Assembly (NCBI GenBank): GCA_030490835.1
Contig: CM059975.1
Location: forward strand, 61,495,174-61,559,173
DNA from: Annona cherimola
Lineage: Eukaryota; Streptophyta; Magnoliopsida; Magnoliales; Annonaceae
DNA: 64,000 nt
Direction of reading: 5' to 3'
The position numbers and the translations under genes are program-made. A model generated the notes under the pieces. It was not told the origin of the DNA. It was given only the letters and a program-made list of their open reading frames with translations, and ran no database searches. Below, in pieces: positions 11,600 through 21,064 of this stretch (within the stretch, counting starts at the first letter, position 1; the number at the start of each line of letters is the position of its first letter).

Positions 11600-12167
11600 T
11601 CTTTCTTATTAAAAAATATATATATATACATGTATATATATTATTCTCAAAAAAATACTTTTCCCAACGTGGATACTCCCCGATTGGCGGGTTGAATTGA
11701 CACACGGGTTAAGTATATATATATATATATTTTAAATATATATATGTTTTATTAAAAGTATATAAATATATACATGTATATATATTATTTTCAAAAAAAA
11801 TACTTTCCTAACGTGGATGCTCCCCGACTGGCGGGTTGAATTGACACACGAGTTAAGTATATATATATATATATATATATTTTTTTTAATATATATATAT
11901 ATATATTTTAATATATATATATATATATATTTTTAATATATATATATATATTTTTAATATATATATGTTTTATTAAAAGTATATAAATATATACATGTAT
12001 ATATATTATTTTGAAAAAAAATACTTTTCCCAACGTGGATACTCCCCGACTGGCGGGTTGAATTGACACACGGGTTAAGTATATATATATATATATTAAT
12101 ATATATATGTTTTATTAAAAGTATATATATACATTTATATATTATTTTCAAAAAAAATACTTTTCCA
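11600..12167 (+). repeat. AT-rich tandem array with a conserved 56-bp GC block
   Basis: Three copies of a block reading roughly AACGTGGATACTCCCC, GACTGGCGGGTTGAATTGA, CACACGGGTTAAGTAT (near 11668, 11810 and 12030) alternate with TA-rich microsatellite of variable length. A fourth copy follows the solo LTR at 13571, showing that the LTR inserted into this array. Confidence 0.85.
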
Positions 12168-13570
12168 TGTTGGAAATATGTGGAAAACTAGCTAAATCTA
12201 TGTTTTGATGATTAACAAATCAATTTGAGTAAGTCTTGGCTACTAACACGTTTGTGGAAATGTTTAAGGCATATACATTTGAAGAAAATAAAGCATGGAA
12301 GGCCAAGTCGTTCTCCAAGTCGACCCCAAGATCGACTTCAAGAAGCCAAATCTGTCCAGAGTTGAAAATGGAAGAAGAACAAGTGAAGTCGCAGGCCAAG
12401 TCGACTCCACTTGCGACTTGGGAAGCCAAGTCGCAAACGAAGTCGACTCCAGCATCGACTTCAGTCGGGAGATTCACTCTAGAGCTGAATTTGGGATGGA
12501 AGAATGCCGAAGTCGCAAACGAAGTCGACTCCAGTTGCGACTTGGGCGAAGTTGCAGACGAAGTCGACCCCAAGTGCGACTTGAGGACTTCAAAGCTCAA
12601 AGATGCAGTTTCAAGCTCATTCCAAGAATCTATTTGAACTTTCTCAAATCCAAAGTAAGGTGCAAAGACTATTCTCAAGATTAACTTGAGTTTCTTAATG
12701 TTCAAAATAAGAATACATGTTCAAGATCAAATCAAGTCTATCAAGTCCAAGGCAAAGATTCAAGCATGCTCCAAGATGAAGAAATAATCAAGTCATGAAG
12801 ATCAATATGAATCAAAAGCAAGCAAGGTCCATGAATCTACCATGCAAGATTCAAGTTCTTCAAAGATTCACAAGGTTCAAGCTAATCCAAGAAGAATCAA
12901 AGAAAAGCTCTTCAAGAATCACAAGATCTACAAGTATAAGGAGCTATTCTAGAATGAAAGCAAATCAATGAGGATCAAAGCATATTTTGCAAAGACCAAG
13001 TCAAGTCGCAACCCAAGTCGACTCCATGATCGACTTGAGTTGAAGTCTGAAGCCAAAGTCGACTCAAGACTCACTTCAAAGCCAACACTACGAGTTCTTC
13101 ACTGCGACAAATTGCCTCTACACATCTGTAAAGTGTAGATTTCTTTTATTATTTCGTTTAATTGTATTAAGCTTGATTTAGCTTGGGTAGCTAAGATCAA
13201 GTGTATGCAAAGTAGTGTGTGATTGGAGTGAGACTCATCACCTACTTGTGCAGTGTGTTGTTTATGCCCCCTAGAGCTGGAATCTAGAAGAGAGCAGTGA
13301 CTCTAATTGTATTGAAAAATACAATAGTGGAACCCAAGTCACAAAGGAGTGTGAGCTTGGAAGAGTGGAGTAGGGAGGTTGCCCGAACCACTATAAAATC
13401 TTGTCTGCTTGATTTTATTTCTGCTCTCTACATTACATTGCTTTCCATTTCGTTTCTTCGTTAAGGGGACTAGATTAATCCGGGGTAAAGTTTCTGTTTA
13501 AGTTATAAATTTTTAAATACCCAATTCACCCCTCTCCTCTTGGGTAATTGCCATCAACTCGGGACCAACA
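12168..13570 (+). mobile_element. Copia solo LTR
   Basis: TGTTGG...CCAACA borders, 1403 bp. It is flanked by TTCCA on the left and TTCCT on the right, a 5-bp target duplication with one change. The 3' end (CTCGGGACCAACA) and the block with GTGTGAGCTTGGAAGAGTGG match the LTRs of copia A. Inside are many AAGTCGACT palindromes (12300-13080). No PBS or internal region is attached, so it arose by LTR-LTR recombination. The ORFs between 12220 and 12705 are by-products of the repeats. Confidence 0.9.
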
Positions 13571-13965
13571 TTCCTAACGTGGATACTCCCCGACTGGCGG
13601 GTTGAATTGACACGCAGGTTAAGTATTTTTCTCCTTCAAAAAATATATATATATACATATACATATATACATATATTATTATTATTATTATTTTTTACGA
13701 TAAAAAATAATAATATATAAAGGCCAAAGATCTCGGGACCCCACCGGGCACACCATATATATATATAAAGTTAAGTATTTATTTTTTTATGGTAAAAAAA
13801 TATAATAATATATATAAAGGCCCGGGATCCCGACATCCCACCAGGCGCTATATATATATAAATAAAGCTAAGTAATTTTTTATGATATATAAAAAAAAAG
13901 ATAATAATATATATAAAGGCTCGGGGTCCCGGGATCTCACCGGGTGTCCAAATTTCTAAAATATA
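13571..13965 (+). repeat. Array continues: GGATCCCG/CACCGGGC-type units
   Basis: After the fourth 56-bp block come three units of about 100 bp, with GC cores near 13725, 13825 and 13920 (CTCGGGACCCCACCGGGC and variants) separated by AT-rich runs. No coding signal. Confidence 0.75.
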
Positions 13966-14648
13966 TATATGTGTCCCGTGGGCGTCTAAAAAATATTTTG
14001 TTTTTTAAAATATATATATACATGTCCTGCAGGCATCCAAAAAAATATTTTGTTTACTAAAATATATATATACATGTCCCATGGGCCTCCAAAAATGAAT
14101 ATTTTGCTTTCTAAAATATATATATGTGTCCCGCGGGAGTCCAAAAATGAATATTTTATTTTCTAAAATATGCATATGTGTCCCGCGGGCATCCAAAAAT
14201 GAATATTTTGTTTTCTAAAATATACATATGTGTCCGGCAGGCCTCCAAAAATGAATATCTTGTTTTCTAAAATATATATGTGTACCGCGGGCGTCTAAAT
14301 ATGAATACTTTTTATAAATATATATATATGTCTCGGGGGCATCAAAAAATGAACATTTTATTTTTCTAAAATATATACGTGTGTCCCGCGGGCGTCCAAA
14401 AATGAATATTTTGTTTTCTAAAATATAACATGTGTCTTGCGGGCCTCTAAAAATGAATATCTTGTTTTCTAAAATATATGTGTGTCCCGTGGGCGTCCAA
14501 AAATGAATATTTTATTTTTAAAAATATATATGTGTCCCGCAGGCGTCAAAAAATGAATATTTTATTTTTCTAAAATATATATGTGTCCCGCGGGCGTCCA
14601 AAAATGAATATTTTGTTTTCTAAAATATACATATGTGTCCTGAGGGCC
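13966..14648 (+). repeat. About 14 copies of a ~52-bp repeat with CCCGCGGG core
   Basis: Each unit reads approximately GTGTCCCGCGGGCGTCC, AAAAATGAATATTTT, GTTTTCTAAAATATATAT. The core palindrome varies as CCCGCGGG, CCTGCAGG, CCCATGGG and CCCGTGGG. The array is interrupted at 14648 by a complete retroelement with target duplication GGGCC and resumes at 24325. Confidence 0.92.
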
Positions 14649-16323
14649 TGATAAGTCTAAAATTTTTCATTTATTTCCATATTAAATTCATGCTGTTAAA
14701 TATTAAAATATTAATTAAATACATGTTTTAAGTGGAATTTCATGAAAATCATATTTTTAATAGAATATTTGATTTTTGCTATAAAATGGGTCATTTTGCA
14801 ACATTCTTGAAAATATAAAATTATAACTCAATCTCCTAGAAAATTTTAACGTGGAAATATGTATTAGCATATTAATATAATTTGGGCAAAAATTATAAAA
14901 CCATCTAATTGGGAAAATCATACATAAAATTAAATATAATCTAAAATATGGTTATAAAACAAACCATTATAACATTTTAAGATAAAATTTCATAAAATAA
15001 ATTCAAAAGGGGGTAGAAAGTAAATTAAAAATCTCTGGGAGCCTATTAAAAATTATTGTAACAAAAATTATGCATTTAAATCCACATTTGCTGAAGGAGT
15101 ATAGGCGACCGTGAATCACCGGAGCACCATTTTTTGGTACTCCATCACCTCCAAAGCAAGCCGCCGATCACAAATTTGAGCAGCCATTGTTGACCACTGG
15201 AGACAGCAAGGAAAATCGTCATCCAACGAGAAATTAAAAATGGCAGTTGCATCTATCAACAGTGGACGAAAATCCATCATACTCGCATCTCATTTGAATG
15301 GAGAAAATCTGGTCGGACGGCAGCTTCCTCCTCCAGCGTCCCAAACCAGCACTCTGTACATCCGTGATCAAGGCACCCGCTGAAAATCTAGCCTCCCTTG
15401 AATCCGGTTAGTAGCACCCTTGCCCCATCATCTCTGATCAGCACCGATAAAAAGGGCAGCAATAGAACCGGCAGCCATGGATTTTGATGAATGGCAGCAA
15501 CTGCCCACCTCCATCGATTTGAGTAGCAGCAGGGAAGAAAAGTCACACCCTCCATTCAAGCATCAATCACCGAATGTAAACACCGAACATCAATAAACCA
15601 GCAGCAACTTCAGCACTGCCCCTGCTATGCTCCATCTTCCCCAAACGCCCATCTCCACAAAGCACCGGCATCTTCAAGCAAGCAGAACCAGCAAGACCAA
15701 ACGAACCTGCCTTCCATCTGCTTCAGCCACACCTAGCTGCCAAAGCCCGAACCGAACAGCAACAAGAGCCAATCCGCAGCGATCGTCTCCTCGAAACCCA
15801 TCTCCTCCAGCATGCACACTAACCAGCCCTACTCAATCATCCTCAAACAACAGCTAAAACCACCCGCAAAACAAAATTCCATCTGTGCGGCCATCCTTGC
15901 AGCTTGTTGTCCAAACCAGAAATCTGCCGCACCAAGCTTGGACCTGTCCCAATTTCTTCCATCGTCATCAGCCCTTGCGCCTCCGAGAACCCATTCCTCG
16001 ACCGATCGACCAGCCGCTCCCTTTAATTTCAGCAACCACTAGCAGCCATGAATGATTCGGTGCTGCAATTCATCTCACCGACCCACCAAGTAGCAACTAT
16101 GCATTGGCCGAAAAGCAGCAACTCTGGCCACCTAAGCAAAACCCTGCATCAGAAGATTGGCAACCACTAAATAAAAACCGAGCAGGACCTCTGATCATTT
16201 TCACCACCCAAGTCCAACCATCAATCATCCCCTTTTGCCGTAGAAAAACCAGCCTCCGTCATTTGACGGCAGCCCCTTTCAAACCCAAATCTCTAAAGCT
16301 AAAATGGGCAGCAACATTCATAA

Positions 16324-16656
16324 AAGCCGGCCGTCCTGTACTCCGTTGCCGCCGAGAGGTCGTACGCCGTCGCCCGGTCTCTCCTCGCGGAAATCCGCCT
16401 CGAAAATGTTCTCATACTCGACTCAGTCCAGAATAGGAACTTCCGCGGCAAGCTCTCCATCGAAGATACCTTTGCGTTCAAGCTGGAGATGTCGAAGCAG
16501 AGGGCCGGAGATCCGACGGTCACGGACTTGGAGTATTTCCCGTCTGGGAGCATGATCGACGGTCTGGGTGCAGCGGTGTTGGTACGGTGCCAGATTGAGA
16601 AGAGGAAGGGTACTCTGGTAGTTTCATGGCTAGAGGCAGGGAATTCGGCGGTTTAG
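16324..16656 (+). pseudogene. Protein-like segment in the LTR, probably captured from a host gene
   Basis: A frame of 110 codons, open from AAG at 16324 to TAG at 16654 and without an early Met, reads like a globular protein. Blocks include AERSYAVARSLLAEIRLENV, FRGKLSIEDTFAFKLEMSKQ, DLEYFPSGSMIDGLGAAVLV and CQIEKRKGTLVVSWLEAG. It is GC-rich, unlike the AT-rich LTR ends. The same frame is open in the 3' LTR copy. I do not recognise the family. It lies upstream of the TATA box, so it would not be in a transcript starting there. It may instead be chance coding potential in GC-rich DNA. Confidence 0.45.
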
Positions 16657-16857
16657 CTGCACCCAATCAGTTGTTTCCCATTGCCTTCACTGCAGCAAGT
16701 GTCCTCTACTCGAATTCTACAAAAACATGCTGCAATCAGCCATATATTCCAGCCAGGGAAAATTTCAATAGTTGGAAAAGCAACGAGCAGCTACAGTTAC
16801 ATCCAAAACGAGAATCCCACATCGGATTCAAACTTAGTCGTTGGGCCCCTCACAAAT

Positions 16858-16866
16858 CTATAAAGG
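16858..16866 (+). promoter_or_regulatory. TATA box of the 5' LTR
   Basis: CTATAAAGG in the context GGGCCCCTCACAAATCTATA, conserved in the 3' LTR at 23275-23283. It would place transcription start near 16890, making R-U5 about 1 kb. Confidence 0.65.
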
Positions 16867-17288
16867 AGCCCTTCACTCATCCCAAAAACACCCCATCAAA
16901 CCCCCGCCAATCACCAAGCAAGTGGGACCCATTTTGTGGGACCCATTTTGTGGGACCCCTAGCAAGGAGGTGGAGCCAAGCAATAAAATTTTTCTATTAC
17001 GTGGAGATTTTGCTCTCCATATTCGGGTGATTTAAATTTTATTGTTTTATGCTTTGTAGTGTTTCGTAGTTATTACTTTTTAATTTGTAGTTTTAATTTT
17101 TAGATTAGATTTACTGCTTTATTTTATGCTTTGTAATTTTTAGATTAAATTTAATGTAATTCTCTTTCCTGCTTTAATAGTTGAGTTTTATAGCTTTTAA
17201 TTGCTTTCTTAGAATAGTTTTAATTAAGTTGTTAGTGAATTACAATTTTTTTTATTTTAACTTCTTGTCTCACTTTCTTTCCAATTCT

Positions 17289-17725
17289 TCTAATATTTTC
17301 CCCCGCTTCTTTCTCTCTCTAATTTCTTCTCTTTTCTCTCTTCTTTCTCTCTCTTTCTAATTTCCAATTTCTTTCCCTCTCTCTCTCTCTAATTTCTTCT
17401 AATTTCTCTTTTCTTTTCTCTCCCCAACGTCTCTTTCTCTCTTCTCTCTTTCTCTCTCTTCTCTCTTTCTCTCTCTTCTCTCTCTCTCTCTCTTCTCTTT
17501 CTCTCTTCTCTCTTTCTCTCTCTAATTTCTTCTATTTCTCTCTCTCTCTAACGTCTCTCTCTCCTCTCTCTTAATTTCTTTCCTTTTCTTTCTCTCTCTT
17601 CTCTTTCTCTCTCTCCTCTTTCTCTCTTCTCTCTTTCTCTCTCTTCTCTCTTATCTATCTAATTTCTTCTTCTCTCTCTCTCTCTAACGTCTCTCTCTCT
17701 CTCTCTTCTCTCTTTCTCTCTCTTC
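17289..17725 (+). repeat. CT-rich (polypyrimidine) tract in R/U5
   Basis: About 430 bp of TCTCTC/CTTTCTC motifs broken by short AATTTCTT and CTAACGTCTC words. Conserved at 23700-24150 in the 3' LTR with length changes. If transcription starts at the upstream TATA box, this forms a pyrimidine-only stretch in the RNA leader. Confidence 0.9.
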
Positions 17726-17914
17726 TTTATACCTTCTTCTTTTTCTCTTAAAAATAATTCAAAACTACATCGCCTCTCTGTGGATTCGACCCGACTCACC
17801 GTTATTCTACACTATCACCCGCATAGTGGTAGCTTTAATGTGTTTCGGTTAATTTTAATTAAACTGGTGATCACAGTGCTCTTAACGACAAGCACTTGAT
17901 GCGCATCAAGTTTT

Positions 17915-17932
17915 TGGTGCCGTTGCCGAGGA
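17915..17932 (+). promoter_or_regulatory. Primer-binding site (tRNA-Asp type variant)
   Basis: TGGTGCCGTTGCCGAGGA lies six bases after the LTR end (AGTTTT spacer). It differs from the Athila PBS at 7532-7550 at a few positions (TGGCGCC to TGGTGCC; GGGGA to GAGGA). Confidence 0.8.
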
Positions 17933-18345
17933 GGCGTATTGAGGTTTGAATTGTTTTATTAGTTGCTTTAAATTTGCTTTACTTACTTTCAATAGTATAA
18001 TCTTTACTGCTTTATTTATCTGCTTTCTTTATTTATTGCACTTGAACTTTAGATTACCAATTTCGATCCTTTCCCAATTTTAATTAGTGAACATTTATTG
18101 AGTAGACCTTCGGTCTAATTAAATTTCTATTTAACAACTAGAGGTTGGTGTCTAGGCTAGAGGTTTAAAGGCAAATGCCTAAGTGGATCTTTGGTTATTT
18201 AATTAGGACCTTGTGAATACAAGGAGAGCATCCACACTCCCACCTCTTACCTGGCTGACCAAAGGAAGTGTTATGAAATTTAATTACACCATAGTTATTC
18301 TCAGTAAATGAATTACTAATTTAAAAAAAAAACTAAAATTAAAGA
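17933..18345 (+). other. Leader between PBS and ORF
   Basis: AT-rich leader with no ORF. A perfect hairpin TAGACC/GGTCTA with a TTC loop is at 18103-18117. Leader hairpins may serve packaging or translation, but nothing here proves it. Confidence 0.55.
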
Positions 18346-20017
18346 ATGGATATGAATTTTATCGATCAGCAATTAGGTAAGTTAGAAGAATTAAACCAAA
18401 AGCTTGATGATTTACTTGCCTATCAAAACTCAAACAGTTCATTCTTAAATACATCAATTCCTTTTCAAACGACATATTCTAATGAGACTCAATTTTTACC
18501 ATATCAAGAGCAAGTTCAAAATTTTCATAAGTTCCCTACACCTGATTACAATTCATTTTCGTATACATATAACTTAGAATTGAGTTGTCCTAATACGTCC
18601 TGGACAAACCAACAAATGCAACCCCACCCTCCATATCTACAAACCCAGTGGCCACCTGAGCAAAGTCAATTTTCAAATTATCAATATCAATCTAATCATT
18701 ATGAAAATACATATGGGCCATCTGCATATCCTGAAAAAAAAATTTCATCACCTCAACCTATTAACCAATCTCTTCATCAAACATATAATGAGGAAATTGA
18801 AGAACTAAATTTTTTTTCTCGATGGCTTTCAAACTATAGAAAATAAATTTTCAGAGTGCCTAAATCGAGTTGAACATTGTAAAAATATGTATTTTCACTC
18901 GAATCCCCCACAAGAGGACTTTGAAAATTTTTCATCAAATCAAGTAGATTATCAACAATCTCCTCACTTGGATAACTTGGAGGAAGAATTCAAAGGATTA
19001 GATCAACAAATCCTTTTCGACCAACAATTATTTTCTAAGACGATAGATCATACAGATCATGTAATAGTAGCCATGAAGAAGAGAGGAGAAGAGGAATTTT
19101 ATACTGACCAAATTGATAATCTAGTTGATCATTCGTATTTTCAAATTCAATTAAATTCAATACCATTAGAAAATCCATATTTTGAAAATGACTTAGCATT
19201 TCAAACTGCTTTAGAAGCTGAATCCCTTAACAAACAAAAGCTAGGTCAAAAGAAAGACGATTTGAAAATAAATGGTGGATATATTAATACATTATGTGGG
19301 GAGGAACCTAATGAATCAACTATCACTCCAATAAATCATTTTGACTATCAAACTCAATCAAATCAATTACTATCAGAAAATCTATTGTCTGAAAATTTGG
19401 TAATAATTACAACATTATGTAGTGATGGTTTCTCAGATCATACACTTAACGAGAATTCCTCTCTTCATAATCAAGAAAATATTATAGAAAATAATGGAAA
19501 ATTAGAAGGAGAAAAAGCTCAAGAAAATATTGAGGAGATTGATGATCATAGCCAAAATGATGGTAAGGTGAGAAATAAAGAATTTATTGAGGATAAGTTG
19601 GGGGGAGATGAAAATGAAATTATTAATGAAAATTTTGAAAAGTACATACCTGTTATTTCAAGCACTTTTAAAGATGAGCTCATTAGCATAGATGAATTAA
19701 TGAAAAAGGAAAAGATGATTCAAATGTTTAAACAGGTTCAAGTTAAAATTTCGCTCTTCGATATTATTCAATATATTCCAAATTATAGTCAATTTCTCCA
19801 AGAGCGTTGTATTCAAACGGAACCCTGTTTAACCCAAAATAAAATCTTGCTCTCATTAGGTAGCAGTTCAATAAATTTGAATAAATTAGATCAAATTGAA
19901 GAATGCTACATATTAAACGTCATTGATAATTCATTCACAACTCTTGAGCATGAATATATGAAAATAATAAATAATCTACATAGTATTAAAAATTTTAACA
20001 GAGCAGGAATTGGATAA
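18346..20017 (+). pseudogene. Large Athila-derived ORF, single frameshift
   Basis: Two frames, 18346-18846 (166 aa) and 18887-20017 (376 aa), form one protein of roughly 555 residues if a one-base slip in a T8 run at 18810-18817 is allowed. The second frame continues sense (DGFQTIENKFSEC...) through the gap between the two ORFs. The first part starts with a short helix (QLGKLEELNQKLDDLLAY) and is then Q/N/P/Y-rich. The middle is acidic. Near 19720-19810 a block with FKQVQVKISLFDIIQYIP and NYSQFL resembles the Athila segment before the protease (KVQINIPLLDAIKQIP type). No zinc knuckle, protease or RT is seen. The upstream LTR and PBS and the downstream hairpins and PPTs mark it as the element's only protein. 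A Gag-like role is inferred. Confidence 0.7.
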
Positions 20018-20026
20018 CATGAATTA

Positions 20027-20078
20027 TTACGTCTGGCTGAAGACGTAAAACTTAGTGCTGGTTGGGAGGCAACCCAAC
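20027..20078 (+). other. Two hairpins directly after the ORF
   Basis: Hairpin 1: TTACGTC (20027-20033) pairs with GACGTAA (20042-20048), 8-base loop. Hairpin 2: GTTGGG (20061-20066) pairs with CCCAAC (20073-20078), loop AGGCAA. Hairpin 2 has a counterpart in the Athila pol element at 46677-46694 with a covarying outer pair. Probably a cis-acting RNA structure; function unknown. Confidence 0.75.
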
Positions 20079-20173
20079 ATGTGTATATATATCTCTTTTC
20101 TGTTAGTTTTTTTTTTCAGGTAAAAGCTGCAACAATTTCATCAGATCATTACACCCCAGGTTGTCTCTTTCTC

Positions 20174-20235
20174 TGCTATCTTATTTTCATATTTTGTGCA
20201 TGTTTATTAAAGATAGCAATATTTAAGTTGGGGGG
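20174..20235 (+). promoter_or_regulatory. Upstream PPT-like site preceded by a hairpin
   Basis: TGCTATCTT (20174-20182) can pair with AAGATAGCA (20210-20218). The next bases are ATATTTAAGTTGGGGGGG, a polypurine tract like the true one at 21050-21064 (TTAAGTTGGGGGTG). The shared TAGCAAT..TTAAGTTGGGGG string suggests duplication of a hairpin-PPT unit. Could be a central or decoy plus-strand primer. Confidence 0.6.
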
Positions 20236-20550
20236 GTCTGGTTTGTTTAACTTGATTAATAATAAAAAAAATAATAATAATAATAAAAACGTAGAGATAA
20301 ATCAAAGTGCACTTGCTATGCTTGGTAGTAAGTGAAGAAGAAAACTGTAATTAGTTATATTTGTAAAATATTTTCATGGTGTTTTTTTTTAAAAAAAATT
20401 TGTTAGCACTAATTGCACTTACACGCTAATGAACCTTGTGGGCACCATAATAACATAATTATTCTCTCTCATCCAAGCAAATAACCTTTAATATCATCAC
20501 AATTGATAGTTGCTAGTTAATATATATATATATATATATTGTAGATCCCC

Positions 20551-20697
20551 AGATACCCTGAAATATGGTGAGGGGAGAGGAAAAAAAAATCTCTAGATAC
20601 CCTGAAATATGGTGAGGGGAAAATAAATTAAAAAAAAAAGAAAAAAAAGAAAAAAAAAAGAGGAAAACCCCAGATATCCTGAAATATGGTGAGGGGA
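20551..20697 (+). repeat. Three copies of a CCTGAAATATGGTGAGGG motif
   Basis: Copies at 20551-20576, 20595-20620 and 20672-20697 are separated by A-rich runs. Two matching copies occur at the same relative place in the Athila pol element (45643-45664 and 45698-45720, minus strand). Confidence 0.88.
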
Positions 20698-21027
20698 AGA
20701 AAAAAAAATGAAGATAAAATTTAAAATAGATATATATATTAACTGTCACTATCATAATTTTGATATAAATGTTGTTTAGCTTGGATAAGCTGAAAATAAT
20801 TTATTTATCTAATGCCCATTTATTCATTAGTACACATATACACGTGTTATATACTCTTTTATACATCATGAGATATTTTTACTCATATTTACTGAAGAAA
20901 TTTACTTCTAAAGCATACTATCATTATTAGCAGTGCATCAAGATTTTTATAAAAATTAGTAGTACACTATGATTAAAAAAAAAAGAAAAAAAAAGAAAAG
21001 AAAGAGAATTATACATTAAACTATTTC

Positions 21028-21064
21028 CATTGCTAAGGGACTAGCAATGATTAAGTTGGGGGTG
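21028..21064 (+). promoter_or_regulatory. Polypurine tract with preceding perfect hairpin
   Basis: CATTGCTA (21028-21035) pairs with TAGCAATG (21042-21049), loop AGGGAC. ATTAAGTTGGGGGTG follows and abuts the 3' LTR. The PPT primes plus-strand DNA synthesis. The Athila pol element has the same order (hairpin 45005-45024, then PPT). Confidence 0.85.

Larger units (their letters stand above)
14649..17908 (+). mobile_element. 5' LTR of the non-autonomous Athila-type element
   Basis: Starts TGATAAGTCTAAAA and ends GCGCATCA. The first 400 bp are AT-rich. 15100-16980 is GC-richer, rich in CAGCA and CCA triplets, and includes a protein-like segment at 16324-16656. A TATA box is at 16858. The R/U5 part contains a long CT tract (17289-17725). 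Short ORFs at 15627-16436 recur in the 3' LTR only because the LTRs are copies. Confidence 0.93.

Noticed and set aside
12220..12705. ORFs of 129-161 aa on both strands in the solo copia LTR
   Set aside because: Produced by AAGTCGACT repeats that lack stops in several frames; composition is repetitive and no domain is visible.
13966..14648. Possible CRISPR-like array
   Set aside because: Units are head-to-tail tandem repeats with no unique spacers, in plant retroelement DNA.
15627..16436. Short Ser/Pro-rich ORFs repeated at 22044-22853
   Set aside because: They recur only because they lie in paired LTRs; low complexity, no family match. The frame at 16324-16656 is a better candidate.
17915..17932. 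tRNA gene fragments at PBS sites
   Set aside because: Only 12-18 bp match tRNA 3' ends; no cloverleaf or promoter boxes nearby. These are primer-binding sites.
20513..20755. Minus-strand Phe-rich ORF of 80 aa
   Set aside because: Antisense of A-rich spacers and the ATATGGTGAGGG motif repeats.
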